Shown: positions 1 to 5,147 of the stretch, in pieces
How positions within the stretch are numbered: position 1 is the stretch's first letter
Layout: every line of letters begins with the position of its first letter
Source of the DNA: Pseudomonadota bacterium
Lineage (GTDB): Bacteria > Pseudomonadota > Alphaproteobacteria > Sphingomonadales > Sphingomonadaceae
Assembly (NCBI GenBank): GCA_023433445.1
Contig: JAEZCS010000094.1
Coordinates: 1 to 5,147 of the forward strand
Direction: 5' to 3'
DNA length: 5,147 bases
The notes under the pieces: generated by a model
Told to the model about the DNA's origin: nothing
What the model saw: the letters and a program-made list of their open reading frames with translations, nothing else
Databases searched by the model: none
Made by a program: the position numbers and the translations under genes

Positions 1-310
1 CTCCGTCCCTCAAGCAACCAACCCGGGCGGTCTCAGCCGAAACTGGCCTAGCAGTCAAAGCTGCGCGCCGCCCCTATTCGGTCTTGCTCCCGGTGGGGTT
101 TACCGTGCCGCCTTCCGTTGCCGGAGACGCGGTGCGCTCTTACCGCACCCTTTCAATTTCGCTGGGCCTAAGCCGTAGCGACCTGCTTTCTGTTGCACTG
201 TCCCTTGGATCACTCCAGCCGGCCGTTAGCCGGCACCGTCATTTCGTGGAGCCCGGACTTTCCTCGCCGTGGAAGTTACCCGCCACGCCGCGGCCGCCTG
301 GCCCTCTGGC
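1..310 (-). ncRNA. rnpB: RNase P RNA, bacterial type A, 3' end cut by window edge
   Basis: This is the catalytic RNA of ribonuclease P, which removes the 5' leader from precursor tRNAs in the cytoplasm. Read on the minus strand, the conserved landmarks occur in the right order. The segment GAGGAAAGTCCGGGCTCC is at 265-248. A P9-like hairpin of GCCGGC arms lies at 234-218. CAGTGCAACAGAAAGCAG is at 200-183, AAAGGGTGCGGTAAGAGC at about 153-136, the GAGCAAGACCGAATAGGGG block at about 89-71, and GGGTTGGTTGCTTGAG at 24-9. These match the E. coli type-A scaffold closely. The closing 3' segment (ACAGAACCCGGCTTAT in E. coli), which forms P4 with the 5' core, lies beyond the left edge. By comparison with E. 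coli, roughly 65-90 nt are missing. The 5' end near 310 is inferred from the promoter and from a P3-like stem (GTGG/CCAC around 284-268). It could be off by several bases. Confidence 0.96.
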
Positions 311-317
311 AGGGCGC

Positions 318-346
318 GCTATACACGGCCCGCCGCCGTTCGTCAT
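318..346 (-). promoter_or_regulatory. Probable sigma-70 promoter of rnpB
   Basis: On the minus strand a -35-like ATGACG (346-341) is followed by exactly 17 bp and a -10-like TATAGC (323-318). Each hexamer matches the TTGACA/TATAAT consensus at four of six positions. A start 7-8 bases downstream would fall near 311-310, just where the RNase P RNA is expected to begin. The element sits in the short gap after the amidase stop codon (355-353). This suggests rnpB has its own promoter rather than relying on read-through. The call rests on hexamer match, spacing and position only. Confidence 0.6.
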
Positions 347-352
347 CCCTGC

Positions 353-1051
353 TTATTTATCGCCCCTTGGCTTTGGCAGCAGCAAGGCGAGCAGGATCGC
401 GCGGCACTCACCATCGATCACTCCGTCGATCAGTTCGGGGCGAAAGCGGCGCTGGAAAGCGACGACCGCCGCTTGAGGCTCGGCAATGTCATAGCCAAAG
501 CGTTCCAGTGCCAACAAGAAGGCACTGTCGGACCAGAGCGGGTCCATGAGGTGGCGCGTCGGCCGAGGCAGCGCGAGCCGCAGCCGGGCCAGTTGCCCCC
601 ATGGGAAAAGCTCGCCTGGATCCTGCTTGCGTCCGGGCGCGACGTCGCTGTGGCCGACGATATTGCCGCGCGTGATGCCATGCCGCGTGACTATATCGTG
701 CATCAGGGGGACCAGCGCTTCGACCTGCGTTTGCGGGAATGGGCGATAGCCCCATTCATGGCCCGGATTGACGATCTCTATCCCGATGCTTGCCGAATTG
801 ACGTCATCCGTGCCGCGCCAGTGCGACCGGCCGGCATGCCAGGCCCGCTTGCTTTCATCGACCATGCGGACGATCTGGCCCTCTTCGGTCACGACATAAT
901 GGGCCGATACCTTGGATTCCGGGCTCGATAGCCAGTTGATCGCGCTCTGGGCGTCGGCCATGCCCGTATAGTGCAGCACCAGCATCGATATGGGCAGCTT
1001 GCGGTCGTCGAAATTGGGCGACGGGGTCTCGATCATCGGAATGTCGCTCAT
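353..1051 (-). CDS. N-acetylmuramoyl-L-alanine amidase (Amidase_2/AmpD-AmiD type) with C-terminal peptidoglycan-binding domain
   Basis: This is a zinc amidase that cleaves the bond between N-acetylmuramic acid and L-alanine in peptidoglycan or muropeptides. With the ATG at 1051 the protein is 232 residues. The Amidase_2 fold spans about residues 15-150. Expected zinc ligands are H27 (LVLHYTG), H134 (VGHSDVAPGR) and D144 (KQDPG). K142, two residues before the Asp, matches the catalytic-site lysine spacing of AmpD, and E92 (GIEIVNP) is the likely catalytic-site glutamate. The C-terminal 60 or so residues (FGYDIAEPQAAVVAFQRRFR onward) fit a PG_binding_1 helical domain, as in E. coli AmiD. I see no signal peptide or lipobox, so a cytosolic recycling role like AmpD is more likely than an outer-membrane AmiD role; that is inference. 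The start is uncertain because no good ribosome-binding site precedes 1051. Starts at 1036 (ATG) or 1201 (TTG) are alternatives. The family conservation begins near the MIETPSPNF segment, which favours 1051 or 1036. Confidence 0.92.
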   Translation of the reverse strand: MSDIPMIETPSPNFDDRKLPISMLVLHYTGMADAQSAINWLSSPESKVSAHYVVTEEGQIVRMVDESKRAWHAGRSHWRGTDDVNSASIGIEIVNPGHEWGYRPFPQTQVEALVPLMHDIVTRHGITRGNIVGHSDVAPGRKQDPGELFPWGQLARLRLALPRPTRHLMDPLWSDSAFLLALERFGYDIAEPQAAVVAFQRRFRPELIDGVIDGECRAILLALLLPKPRGDK

Positions 1052-1104
1052 CGGAAAACCGTAACCACCACCTGTCCTGGCCGCACCCAACAGGATGCGC
1101 AGCG

Positions 1105-1122
1105 TCCGCCAACCATGGCGGA
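1105..1122 (-). other. Small perfect hairpin in the cheR-amidase gap
   Basis: The minus strand reads TCCGCCA-TGGT-TGGCGGA, a perfect 7-bp GC-rich stem with a 4-base loop. It lies 75 bp past the cheR stop and 53 bp before the amidase start. No T-run follows the stem on either strand, so it is not a standard intrinsic terminator. It could be a Rho-assisted 3' stabiliser of the che transcript, an operator, or chance in GC-rich DNA. The rest of the gap (1052-1197) shows no convincing promoter. Confidence 0.3.
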
Positions 1123-1197
1123 GAGAAGACGGCCGATCAAGCGCAAGCGCTCGGGCTAGATGCTGAACCTGCAGACTCGATGGGTCAGGCTGCCGGT

Positions 1198-2067
1198 TCA
1201 AACCGCGCGGCGGACGCCCTCGCTGCCGCCAAGCGCAGTTTCCGCGCGCCGGCCGTAGCCACCGCGAAATTCCGGGTGCGGGGTGAAATCATCGCTGTGA
1301 CCAATGACGGTTTCGCCCGCCCCCAGCAGCAGGACAGACCGGTCATGGCTATGACGGGTCATCAGCCGGAAGACCTCCTGCCGACGCTCCGGCGTGAAAT
1401 ACAGCAGCACGTTGCGGCAGAGCAGCAGGTCATATTCGCCCGAGGGCGCCTTCGGATCAAAAAGATTATCCGTGCGGAAATCGATCATCCGGCGCAGTTC
1501 AGGGCTAGCGCGCCAGTTGTCGCCAACAGGCTCGAACCATTTGATCAGGTCGCCCACGCCAAGCCCACGCTGAACGTCCATCTGCGAGAAAGTGCCGCTG
1601 CGCGCCTGGTCTATGGCGGCCGTGGAAATGTCGGTCGCCAATATCTCTATCCGCCACCCGCGCCAGCGCGCCACGTCGTTGCGAAGCTGAATCGCCAGCG
1701 AATAGACTTCCTGGCCCGTGGAGCAGCCCGCGCTCCATATCCGCAGCACCCGGTCCCGCCGGTCGGCGAAGGACGGCAGGATGTGTCGGTTGATCAAATC
1801 GAAGATCTGAAGGTCTCGAAAAAAGCTGCTTTCATTGTTGAGCAGCGCGTTAACCACTTCCTCTTCCAGCCGGGGATCGCGGTTGCCCAACAGCTGTGCG
1901 GCCAATTCATCCATGTCGGCCAAGCCATTGGCCCTCATCACGGGTTTCAACGCGGTTTCCATGCGCCAGGCGCGGCTTTCCGACAGGATCTGACCCGTGC
2001 GTGCCTCCAGCAGACCGGAAAAGATGCGCGCGGCCCCGCGCGAGGATGAATCAGTTGATAGGGTCAA
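1198..2067 (-). CDS. cheR: Chemotaxis protein-glutamate O-methyltransferase CheR
   Basis: CheR transfers methyl groups from S-adenosylmethionine to glutamates of chemoreceptors, forming the adaptation pair with CheB. With a TTG start at 2067 the protein is 289 residues, close to the 286 of E. coli CheR. A helical CheR_N region covers about residues 10-75. The family motif NNESSFFRD is at 77-85. The SAM-binding loop RIWSAGCSTGQEVYSLA is at 109-125. An acidic residue follows the second strand (D146 in ILATDIS), and DLLLCRNVLLYF is at 213-224. Near the end LLLGAGETVIG matches the usual LFLG...E segment. The SQMDVQRGL stretch resembles the alphaproteobacterial CheR style. The TTG start overlaps the cheB stop (TTGA), with AGAGG nine bases upstream, which suggests translational coupling. 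The in-frame ATG at 2178 would overlap cheB by 115 bp and add 37 residues unlike CheR. The next in-frame ATG (codon 36) would cut into the N-terminal domain. Confidence 0.96.
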   Translation of the reverse strand: MTLSTDSSSRGAARIFSGLLEARTGQILSESRAWRMETALKPVMRANGLADMDELAAQLLGNRDPRLEEEVVNALLNNESSFFRDLQIFDLINRHILPSFADRRDRVLRIWSAGCSTGQEVYSLAIQLRNDVARWRGWRIEILATDISTAAIDQARSGTFSQMDVQRGLGVGDLIKWFEPVGDNWRASPELRRMIDFRTDNLFDPKAPSGEYDLLLCRNVLLYFTPERRQEVFRLMTRHSHDRSVLLLGAGETVIGHSDDFTPHPEFRGGYGRRAETALGGSEGVRRAV

Positions 2068-3146
2068 TGTGTCAAGCCTCTGCTCTTTCCGCGCCGCGCG
2101 ACGAAATCCATAATGGCATAGGGATCGAGCAGGGCGCAGCTGAGCCCCGCTCCTGTTACCGATCCCGGCATTCCCCAAACTACGCTGCTTGCCTCATTCT
2201 GCGCCACGATCCAGCCGCCTGCCGCAACGATATCATGCCCACCGGCCGTGCCATCGCGGCCCATGCCAGTCAGCACGACGCCGGCGGCCCCGGGCCCGTA
2301 GGCCTCCGCCATGCTGCTGAACATCGGATCGACGCCGGGCAGATTGCCCGCAGCCGTACGGTCCGGATTGAGCGTGATCATCACCCGGCCATAGAGGCCA
2401 CGGCGCACCTGCAAATTCGCGTCGCCAGGTGCGACATAGACAGTGTCGGGCTTCAATAATTCGCCTTGCTCACCGACCTTCACCGGCAGGCTGGTCATCC
2501 TGGCAAGCTGCTGGACGAAATAGGATGTGAAGCTGACAGGCAGGTGCTGCGTCAGCAGGATCGGCACGGCAAGCGGCGCGGTCATCCCGGCAAACAGCTG
2601 ACCCAACGCATGGATACCGCCTGTCGACGCGCCAATTCCCAGACAGGCGAGAGGCGCGCTGGGCTTGCTGGCGGCAATGAGCACCGGCTGCGTTTCTGCA
2701 GGCTGCTGCGGATGTGTGCCGAACAAGCGCGACAGGCGGTCTATCAGCGCCTGGGGAAACTGCTCTCCGAAACTGCCGCTACCCGGTTTGGCGAAGATAT
2801 CGCTCGCCCCCAGCGCCAGCGCCTCGATCGCGGCGCTGCTGCCTTCTTCGCAGTTGCCGGAAAGGATCACCACCTTGCCCCGAGGATTGGCGCGGAGGAA
2901 AGCTGGAAGGGCGGCCAACCCGCTCTGGCCCGGCAATTCGATGTCGAGCAGAATCAGGTCAACTTCATGCGCGGCCAGATAGCCAAGCGCATGCTCGGCG
3001 CTGTTGGTCTTGTGAACCACCGAAAAAGTGGGATCGCTGTCCAATATCCGCGTGATCATTGTCCGCACCACGACCGAATCATCGACAACCATGGCACGGA
3101 CCTGCGGTCTGCTTTGGCTGGCCAGGATCGGCGTGACGGCGGACAT
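2064..3146 (-). CDS. cheB: Chemotaxis response regulator protein-glutamate methylesterase CheB
   Basis: CheB removes methyl groups from receptor glutamates (and in many species deamidates glutamines) when phosphorylated by CheA, giving negative feedback on kinase activity. The 360-residue protein has the full two-domain layout. The receiver (about 15-135) has the acidic pair D22-D23 in VVDDS, phosphoacceptor D68 in LLDIELPG and K120 in IFAKPGSG. A proline- and alanine-rich linker runs to about 165. The methylesterase domain follows, with catalytic S174 (GIGASTGG), H201 (LTQHLP) and D298 (GMGRDGT), matching the S164/H190/D286 triad of Salmonella CheB. The start at 3146 is supported by GGAAAG seven bases upstream (3159-3154). 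It lies 49 bp after the cheY stop. An upstream in-frame start at 3239 would overlap cheY and add 31 residues with no receiver character. The stop is shared with the cheR start. Confidence 0.97.
   Translation of the reverse strand: MSAVTPILASQSRPQVRAMVVDDSVVVRTMITRILDSDPTFSVVHKTNSAEHALGYLAAHEVDLILLDIELPGQSGLAALPAFLRANPRGKVVILSGNCEEGSSAAIEALALGASDIFAKPGSGSFGEQFPQALIDRLSRLFGTHPQQPAETQPVLIAASKPSAPLACLGIGASTGGIHALGQLFAGMTAPLAVPILLTQHLPVSFTSYFVQQLARMTSLPVKVGEQGELLKPDTVYVAPGDANLQVRRGLYGRVMITLNPDRTAAGNLPGVDPMFSSMAEAYGPGAAGVVLTGMGRDGTAGGHDIVAAGGWIVAQNEASSVVWGMPGSVTGAGLSCALLDPYAIMDFVARRGKSRGLTH
2065..2081 (-). promoter_or_regulatory. cheR ribosome-binding site and TTG start overlapping the cheB stop
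   Basis: On the minus strand AGAGG (2081-2077) is followed by nine bases and then TTG (2067-2065). The TTG shares bases with the cheB stop TGA (2066-2064). This site decides the cheR start: it gives a family-normal length and a four-base stop/start overlap of the kind used for translational coupling. No ATG or GTG in frame sits at a comparable place. Confidence 0.7.
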
Positions 3147-3195
3147 GAAAGAACTTTCCGGCAGAGAGGTGGGTGTCGAGTAGATTGGCGGTCCG

Positions 3196-3561
3196 TTAAA
3201 TGACGCCGACGATCGACAGCTTGCTTTCCAGGGTTTCACGGTCGAACGGCTTCATCACATATTCGTCGGCGCCCGCCTCCACGGCCGCCTTGATATGGCT
3301 GATGCCGTTTTCGGTAGTGCAGAAGATGATCTTGGGCCGCGCTGATACCTTGGCGGTAGACAAGGCCTGCAGGAACTCCATCCCGCTCATGACCGGCATG
3401 TTCCAGTCGAGAAGAACCACGTCGGGCGCGGCCGTTTCGCACTGGGTCAGCGCGTCTTGCCCATCGACGGCTTCGCTTACCGTCAGGTCGAGCGATTCAA
3501 GTATGTGTCTTGCCACTTTACGGATGACTTTGGAATCATCGACTACCAGACAGTTTTTCAT
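3196..3561 (-). CDS. cheY: Chemotaxis response regulator CheY (single receiver domain)
   Basis: This is a stand-alone receiver that takes phosphate from CheA and, in flagellated bacteria, carries the signal to the flagellar motor switch. From the ATG at 3561 it is 121 residues, with all receiver positions intact: acidic pair D8-D9 (VVDDSKVIR), phosphoacceptor D52 (LLDWNMPVMSG), T82 (FCTTEN), aromatic Y101 and K104 (YVMKPF). There is no output domain. A TTG directly before the ATG extends the frame by one codon, but the ATG is preferred. AAGGGA (3573-3568) lies six bases upstream of it. The gene sits between cheW and cheB, and this position makes CheY the operon's own response regulator. Whether it binds FliM or acts as a phosphate sink, as some alphaproteobacterial CheYs do, cannot be read from the sequence. 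No cheZ is present in the window. Confidence 0.97.
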   Translation of the reverse strand: MKNCLVVDDSKVIRKVARHILESLDLTVSEAVDGQDALTQCETAAPDVVLLDWNMPVMSGMEFLQALSTAKVSARPKIIFCTTENGISHIKAAVEAGADEYVMKPFDRETLESKLSIVGVI

Positions 3562-3596
3562 CAAGCGTCCCTTAGGTTTTTCCTCGTAACGGAAGG

Positions 3597-3625
3597 ATTA
3601 GCTGCCAAAGCCAAGTAATTGGTAA
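3597..3625 (-). promoter_or_regulatory. Possible internal promoter upstream of cheY
   Basis: The 79-bp cheW-cheY gap is visibly more AT-rich than its neighbours. On the minus strand it contains TTACCA (3625-3620), a 17-bp spacer and GCTAAT (3602-3597), each matching four of six sigma-70 consensus bases. A start near 3590 would give a leader of about 30 nt before the cheY ATG. This could raise cheY, cheB and cheR expression over cheA and cheW. The match is weak and may be chance. Confidence 0.28.
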
Positions 3626-3640
3626 ACAAGGAAACGGAAA

Positions 3641-4078
3641 TTATGCGGCTTGCGCCAGCAATCCGGTTTCGATGAAGCTCGCCAGCGAAACCAGCAGGTG
3701 CGGATGGCCATCCTGCTCGACGATCGCGCGTGCATAAGGAGCCCATGCCCGATCGAGCTGCCCCCTGAGCGGCAGATCACCTTCCGGCACCTCGCAAATA
3801 TCATGCACCGCATCCACCATCAGGCCGTAGCTGTGGCCACTGATGTCAGCGATGATCGCCAGTCCGCGCCGATCCGCTGGAGTGGGCACGCCCTGGATGA
3901 GCGCAGGCACGTCGATGATGGTGAGGACCCGGCTGCGCAGGGCGGATAGCCCCGCGACATGCCGCAGCATGCCGGGAACAGGCGAGATGTCGGCCAGCTT
4001 GACGACGGCCTCGACCTCATGCGCCGCAACGGCAACCCTTGTTCCGGCGAGCGTAGCAAGAAGGTAAAGCTGTTCCAT
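3641..4078 (-). CDS. cheW: Chemotaxis coupling protein CheW
   Basis: CheW is a cytoplasmic adaptor that links chemoreceptors to the P5 domain of CheA in signalling arrays. This 145-residue protein is one CheW domain from end to end, slightly shorter than the 167-residue E. coli protein. The first sub-barrel strand carries LYLLATLAGTRVAVAAHEVE. The central GLSALRSRVLTIIDVPALI (43-61) corresponds to the GVTNLRGVIVPIVDLR region of E. coli, with R48 at the conserved receptor/CheA-interface arginine. The second sub-barrel has YGLMVDAVHDI (84-94), matching the usual GIVVDGVSDV. The usual NLRG is replaced by ALRS. The start at 4078 is firm because a full-strength ribosome-binding site precedes it. 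It follows cheA by 11 bp and is almost certainly on the same transcript. Confidence 0.94.
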   Translation of the reverse strand: MEQLYLLATLAGTRVAVAAHEVEAVVKLADISPVPGMLRHVAGLSALRSRVLTIIDVPALIQGVPTPADRRGLAIIADISGHSYGLMVDAVHDICEVPEGDLPLRGQLDRAWAPYARAIVEQDGHPHLLVSLASFIETGLLAQAA

Positions 4079-4084
4079 AAATAG

Positions 4085-4092
4085 CCTCCTTA
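4085..4092 (-). promoter_or_regulatory. Perfect Shine-Dalgarno of cheW, overlapping the cheA stop
   Basis: The minus strand reads TAAGGAGG (4092-4085), a complete complement to the 16S rRNA 3' end. It lies six bases before the cheW ATG. Its first three bases are the cheA stop codon, so ribosomes ending on cheA finish on the cheW loading site. It is clearly the strongest ribosome-binding site in the window, which fits a need for ample CheW and fixes the cheW start. Confidence 0.85.
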
Positions 4093-5147
4093 ACGCCGCG
4101 TGCCGGTGATGGCCGCCATCAGGGCATCCTGGTCATAGCGGTAGATGCTGCCATCCTCTGGCCCCGTGGGCCTTGGCGAAGCGCGCAGTTGGACGACGCG
4201 GCATCCCAATATCTCGGCGGCTTGGGAGATATCGCCCCCCGAACAAAGAACGACATCGGCCGGATCGACAGCCTCATCCTGCGGCAGGCCCATAAGGACC
4301 TCATGCCCGGCTTGACGCAGCAGGGGCGCCAATATCTCGCGCGTCCAGCCATCCTCGCTGTCCGCCAGGACGCACCGTCCCCGACGACGCTCGATGATCG
4401 GCGTCCGCGGCAAGGCGGCGAACAGCGCGAATGGATTGAGCACTTCGAGATGTTCCCCCTCGACGACGGCAATACCGCTCAACGCGCCCTGCATGGCGAC
4501 CATGTCCGGTACGGCTGGCATCTCCACGATGTCCAGGACAGCGGCGACGGGGTAACAGGCCTCCTGGCTGCCGTCGCGCAGACGCAGCGCTGACACATGA
4601 TCCGTCGCGAAGCTGTGGGCTCCATTCGCCACCGGCACCAACCGCCCGTCGAGACGAACAAAGGCATGCGCGCCCGAACGGCCAAAGAGCGTGGCATCGA
4701 CATCTTCCACCCGCTCTACCAGCGTCAATTTGATCAGCCGCCTTTCACCCGAAAGTTCCTCGAACCGCAGCGCTGACACCATCTCAACGCGCGCGTCTCC
4801 CTCTCCGCTGTCCTCCACCTCGTCGAGCGAGCGCTCGTCCACGATGTTCGGCAGGCGGGCGGCATTGGCCAGGCCGGCAGCATCGAGCAGCAGCATCGGC
4901 TTACCATTGTCGGGCAGCGTCATGCCCGCATACACACCGGTCGCCATGATCAGCGGAGAGGCGGGGCGGATGACCAGTTCCTCATGATTGTCTACGGCAG
5001 CGACCCCTAGGGCAAACGGCACGCCGGTGGCGGAACGCACCACCATGATGGCGCGCGGGCCCGGCTGAACGACCTTTTCCATGCCCAGCACGTCTTCCAG
5101 ATCGATCATCGAATGGCGGACAGCGCGAATCGTGGCGATCTTTGCGC
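4090..5147 (-). CDS. cheA: Chemotaxis histidine kinase CheA, C-terminal part: P5 end, second CheW-like module, degenerate receiver
   Basis: CheA is the chemotaxis histidine kinase that phosphorylates CheY and CheB. Only the last 351 codons are here. The frame is open through the right edge, so the P1, dimerisation and ATPase domains lie outside. Residue numbers count from the in-frame ATG at 5109, which is internal. Residues 1 to about 87 are the second half of the P5 regulatory domain: IMVVRSATGVPFALGVAAVD, EELVIRPASPL and PMLLLDAAGLANAARL parallel the usual VVVLR...FGLVVD, EEVVVKPLGPL and LILDVAAL. An acidic linker (91-106) follows. A second CheW-like module then runs over about 108-232, with LIKLTLVERVEDV, VRLDGRLVPVA and PVAAVLDIVEMP. 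Residues about 244-335 look like a shortened receiver domain: RCVLADSED, LLRQAGHEVL, ADVVLCSGGD and YRYDQDALMAAI. It lacks the phosphoacceptor Asp and the conserved Lys. Identity as CheA rests on the P5 match and the operon position directly before cheW. Confidence 0.92.
   Translation of the reverse strand, partial: AKIATIRAVRHSMIDLEDVLGMEKVVQPGPRAIMVVRSATGVPFALGVAAVDNHEELVIRPASPLIMATGVYAGMTLPDNGKPMLLLDAAGLANAARLPNIVDERSLDEVEDSGEGDARVEMVSALRFEELSGERRLIKLTLVERVEDVDATLFGRSGAHAFVRLDGRLVPVANGAHSFATDHVSALRLRDGSQEACYPVAAVLDIVEMPAVPDMVAMQGALSGIAVVEGEHLEVLNPFALFAALPRTPIIERRRGRCVLADSEDGWTREILAPLLRQAGHEVLMGLPQDEAVDPADVVLCSGGDISQAAEILGCRVVQLRASPRPTGPEDGSIYRYDQDALMAAITGTRR

Noticed and set aside
218..234. 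Inverted repeat GCCGGC-CGTTA-GCCGGC
   Set aside because: It is explained by the P9-like helix of RNase P RNA, not by a terminator or operator.
348..366. GGCGATAAATAAG on the minus strand resembling a FliA (sigma-28) -10 element near a chemotaxis locus
   Set aside because: It is the codons for the last amidase residues and the stop. No TAAA-like -35 lies at the right distance, and it does not precede a motility gene.
84..549. Two plus-strand open frames over rnpB and its upstream gap
   Set aside because: They cross the structured RNase P RNA and the amidase end. The arginine- and proline-rich translations come from GC-rich structural RNA sequence.
269..931. Plus-strand open frame of 220 codons opposite the amidase and the 5' end of rnpB
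   Set aside because: It runs across two well-supported minus-strand genes, and its translation has no domain.
1180..2049. Long plus-strand open frame of 289 codons opposite cheR
   Set aside because: It is antisense to the conserved CheR motifs. Its translation is rich in Ala, Arg and Gln with no recognisable domain, as expected for a shadow frame in GC-rich DNA.
2064..2178. cheR start at the ATG at 2178
   Set aside because: It would overlap cheB by 115 bp and add 37 residues that are a shifted reading of the cheB C-terminus. The TTG at 2067 gives a normal CheR length with a ribosome-binding site.
2466..3203. Plus-strand open frame of 245 codons opposite cheB
   Set aside because: It lies wholly within the cheB region on the other strand, and its translation shows no family motif. 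CheB has both domains and all catalytic residues.
3147..3239. cheB start at 3239
   Set aside because: It would overlap the cheY 3' end. The extra residues have no receiver character, and a good ribosome-binding site precedes 3146.

Overview
The window looks like ordinary core chromosome of a GC-rich alphaproteobacterium. A sphingomonad-type organism (Sphingomonadaceae or a close relative) is my best guess. The basis is the sequence character of the type-A RNase P RNA, the alphaproteobacterial style of CheR and CheA, and the che gene order A-W-Y-B-R. The placement is inference, because no database search was possible. Every real gene I can support lies on the minus strand, so the window reads right to left.

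From right to left it holds a chemotaxis signalling operon. First is the C-terminal part of a CheA histidine kinase, cut by the right edge. It is followed by cheW (coupling protein), cheY (single-domain response regulator), cheB (receiver plus methylesterase) and cheR (receptor methyltransferase). Spacing is tight: cheA-cheW 11 bp, cheW-cheY 79 bp, cheY-cheB 49 bp, and cheB-cheR overlapping by 4 bp through a TTGA stop/start. Together these encode the kinase, its coupler, its output regulator and both arms of receptor adaptation. No receptor, cheD, cheZ or flagellar gene is visible.

Left of cheR, after a gap of about 146 bp with a small hairpin, lies a cytosolic AmpD/AmiD-type N-acetylmuramoyl-L-alanine amidase with a C-terminal peptidoglycan-binding domain. 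Just downstream is rnpB, the RNA subunit of RNase P, with a recognisable sigma-70-like promoter in the short gap after the amidase stop. The left edge cuts rnpB and removes its 3' end, probably 65-90 nt.

The least ordinary element is the CheA C-terminus. After the end of the standard P5 domain it carries a second, divergent CheW-like module and then a shortened receiver-like domain. That domain has lost the phosphoacceptor aspartate and the conserved lysine, so it looks like a pseudo-receiver. No mobile elements, CRISPR arrays, tRNAs or signs of recent transfer were seen. The first 352 bases have no protein gene and are filled by rnpB and its promoter.
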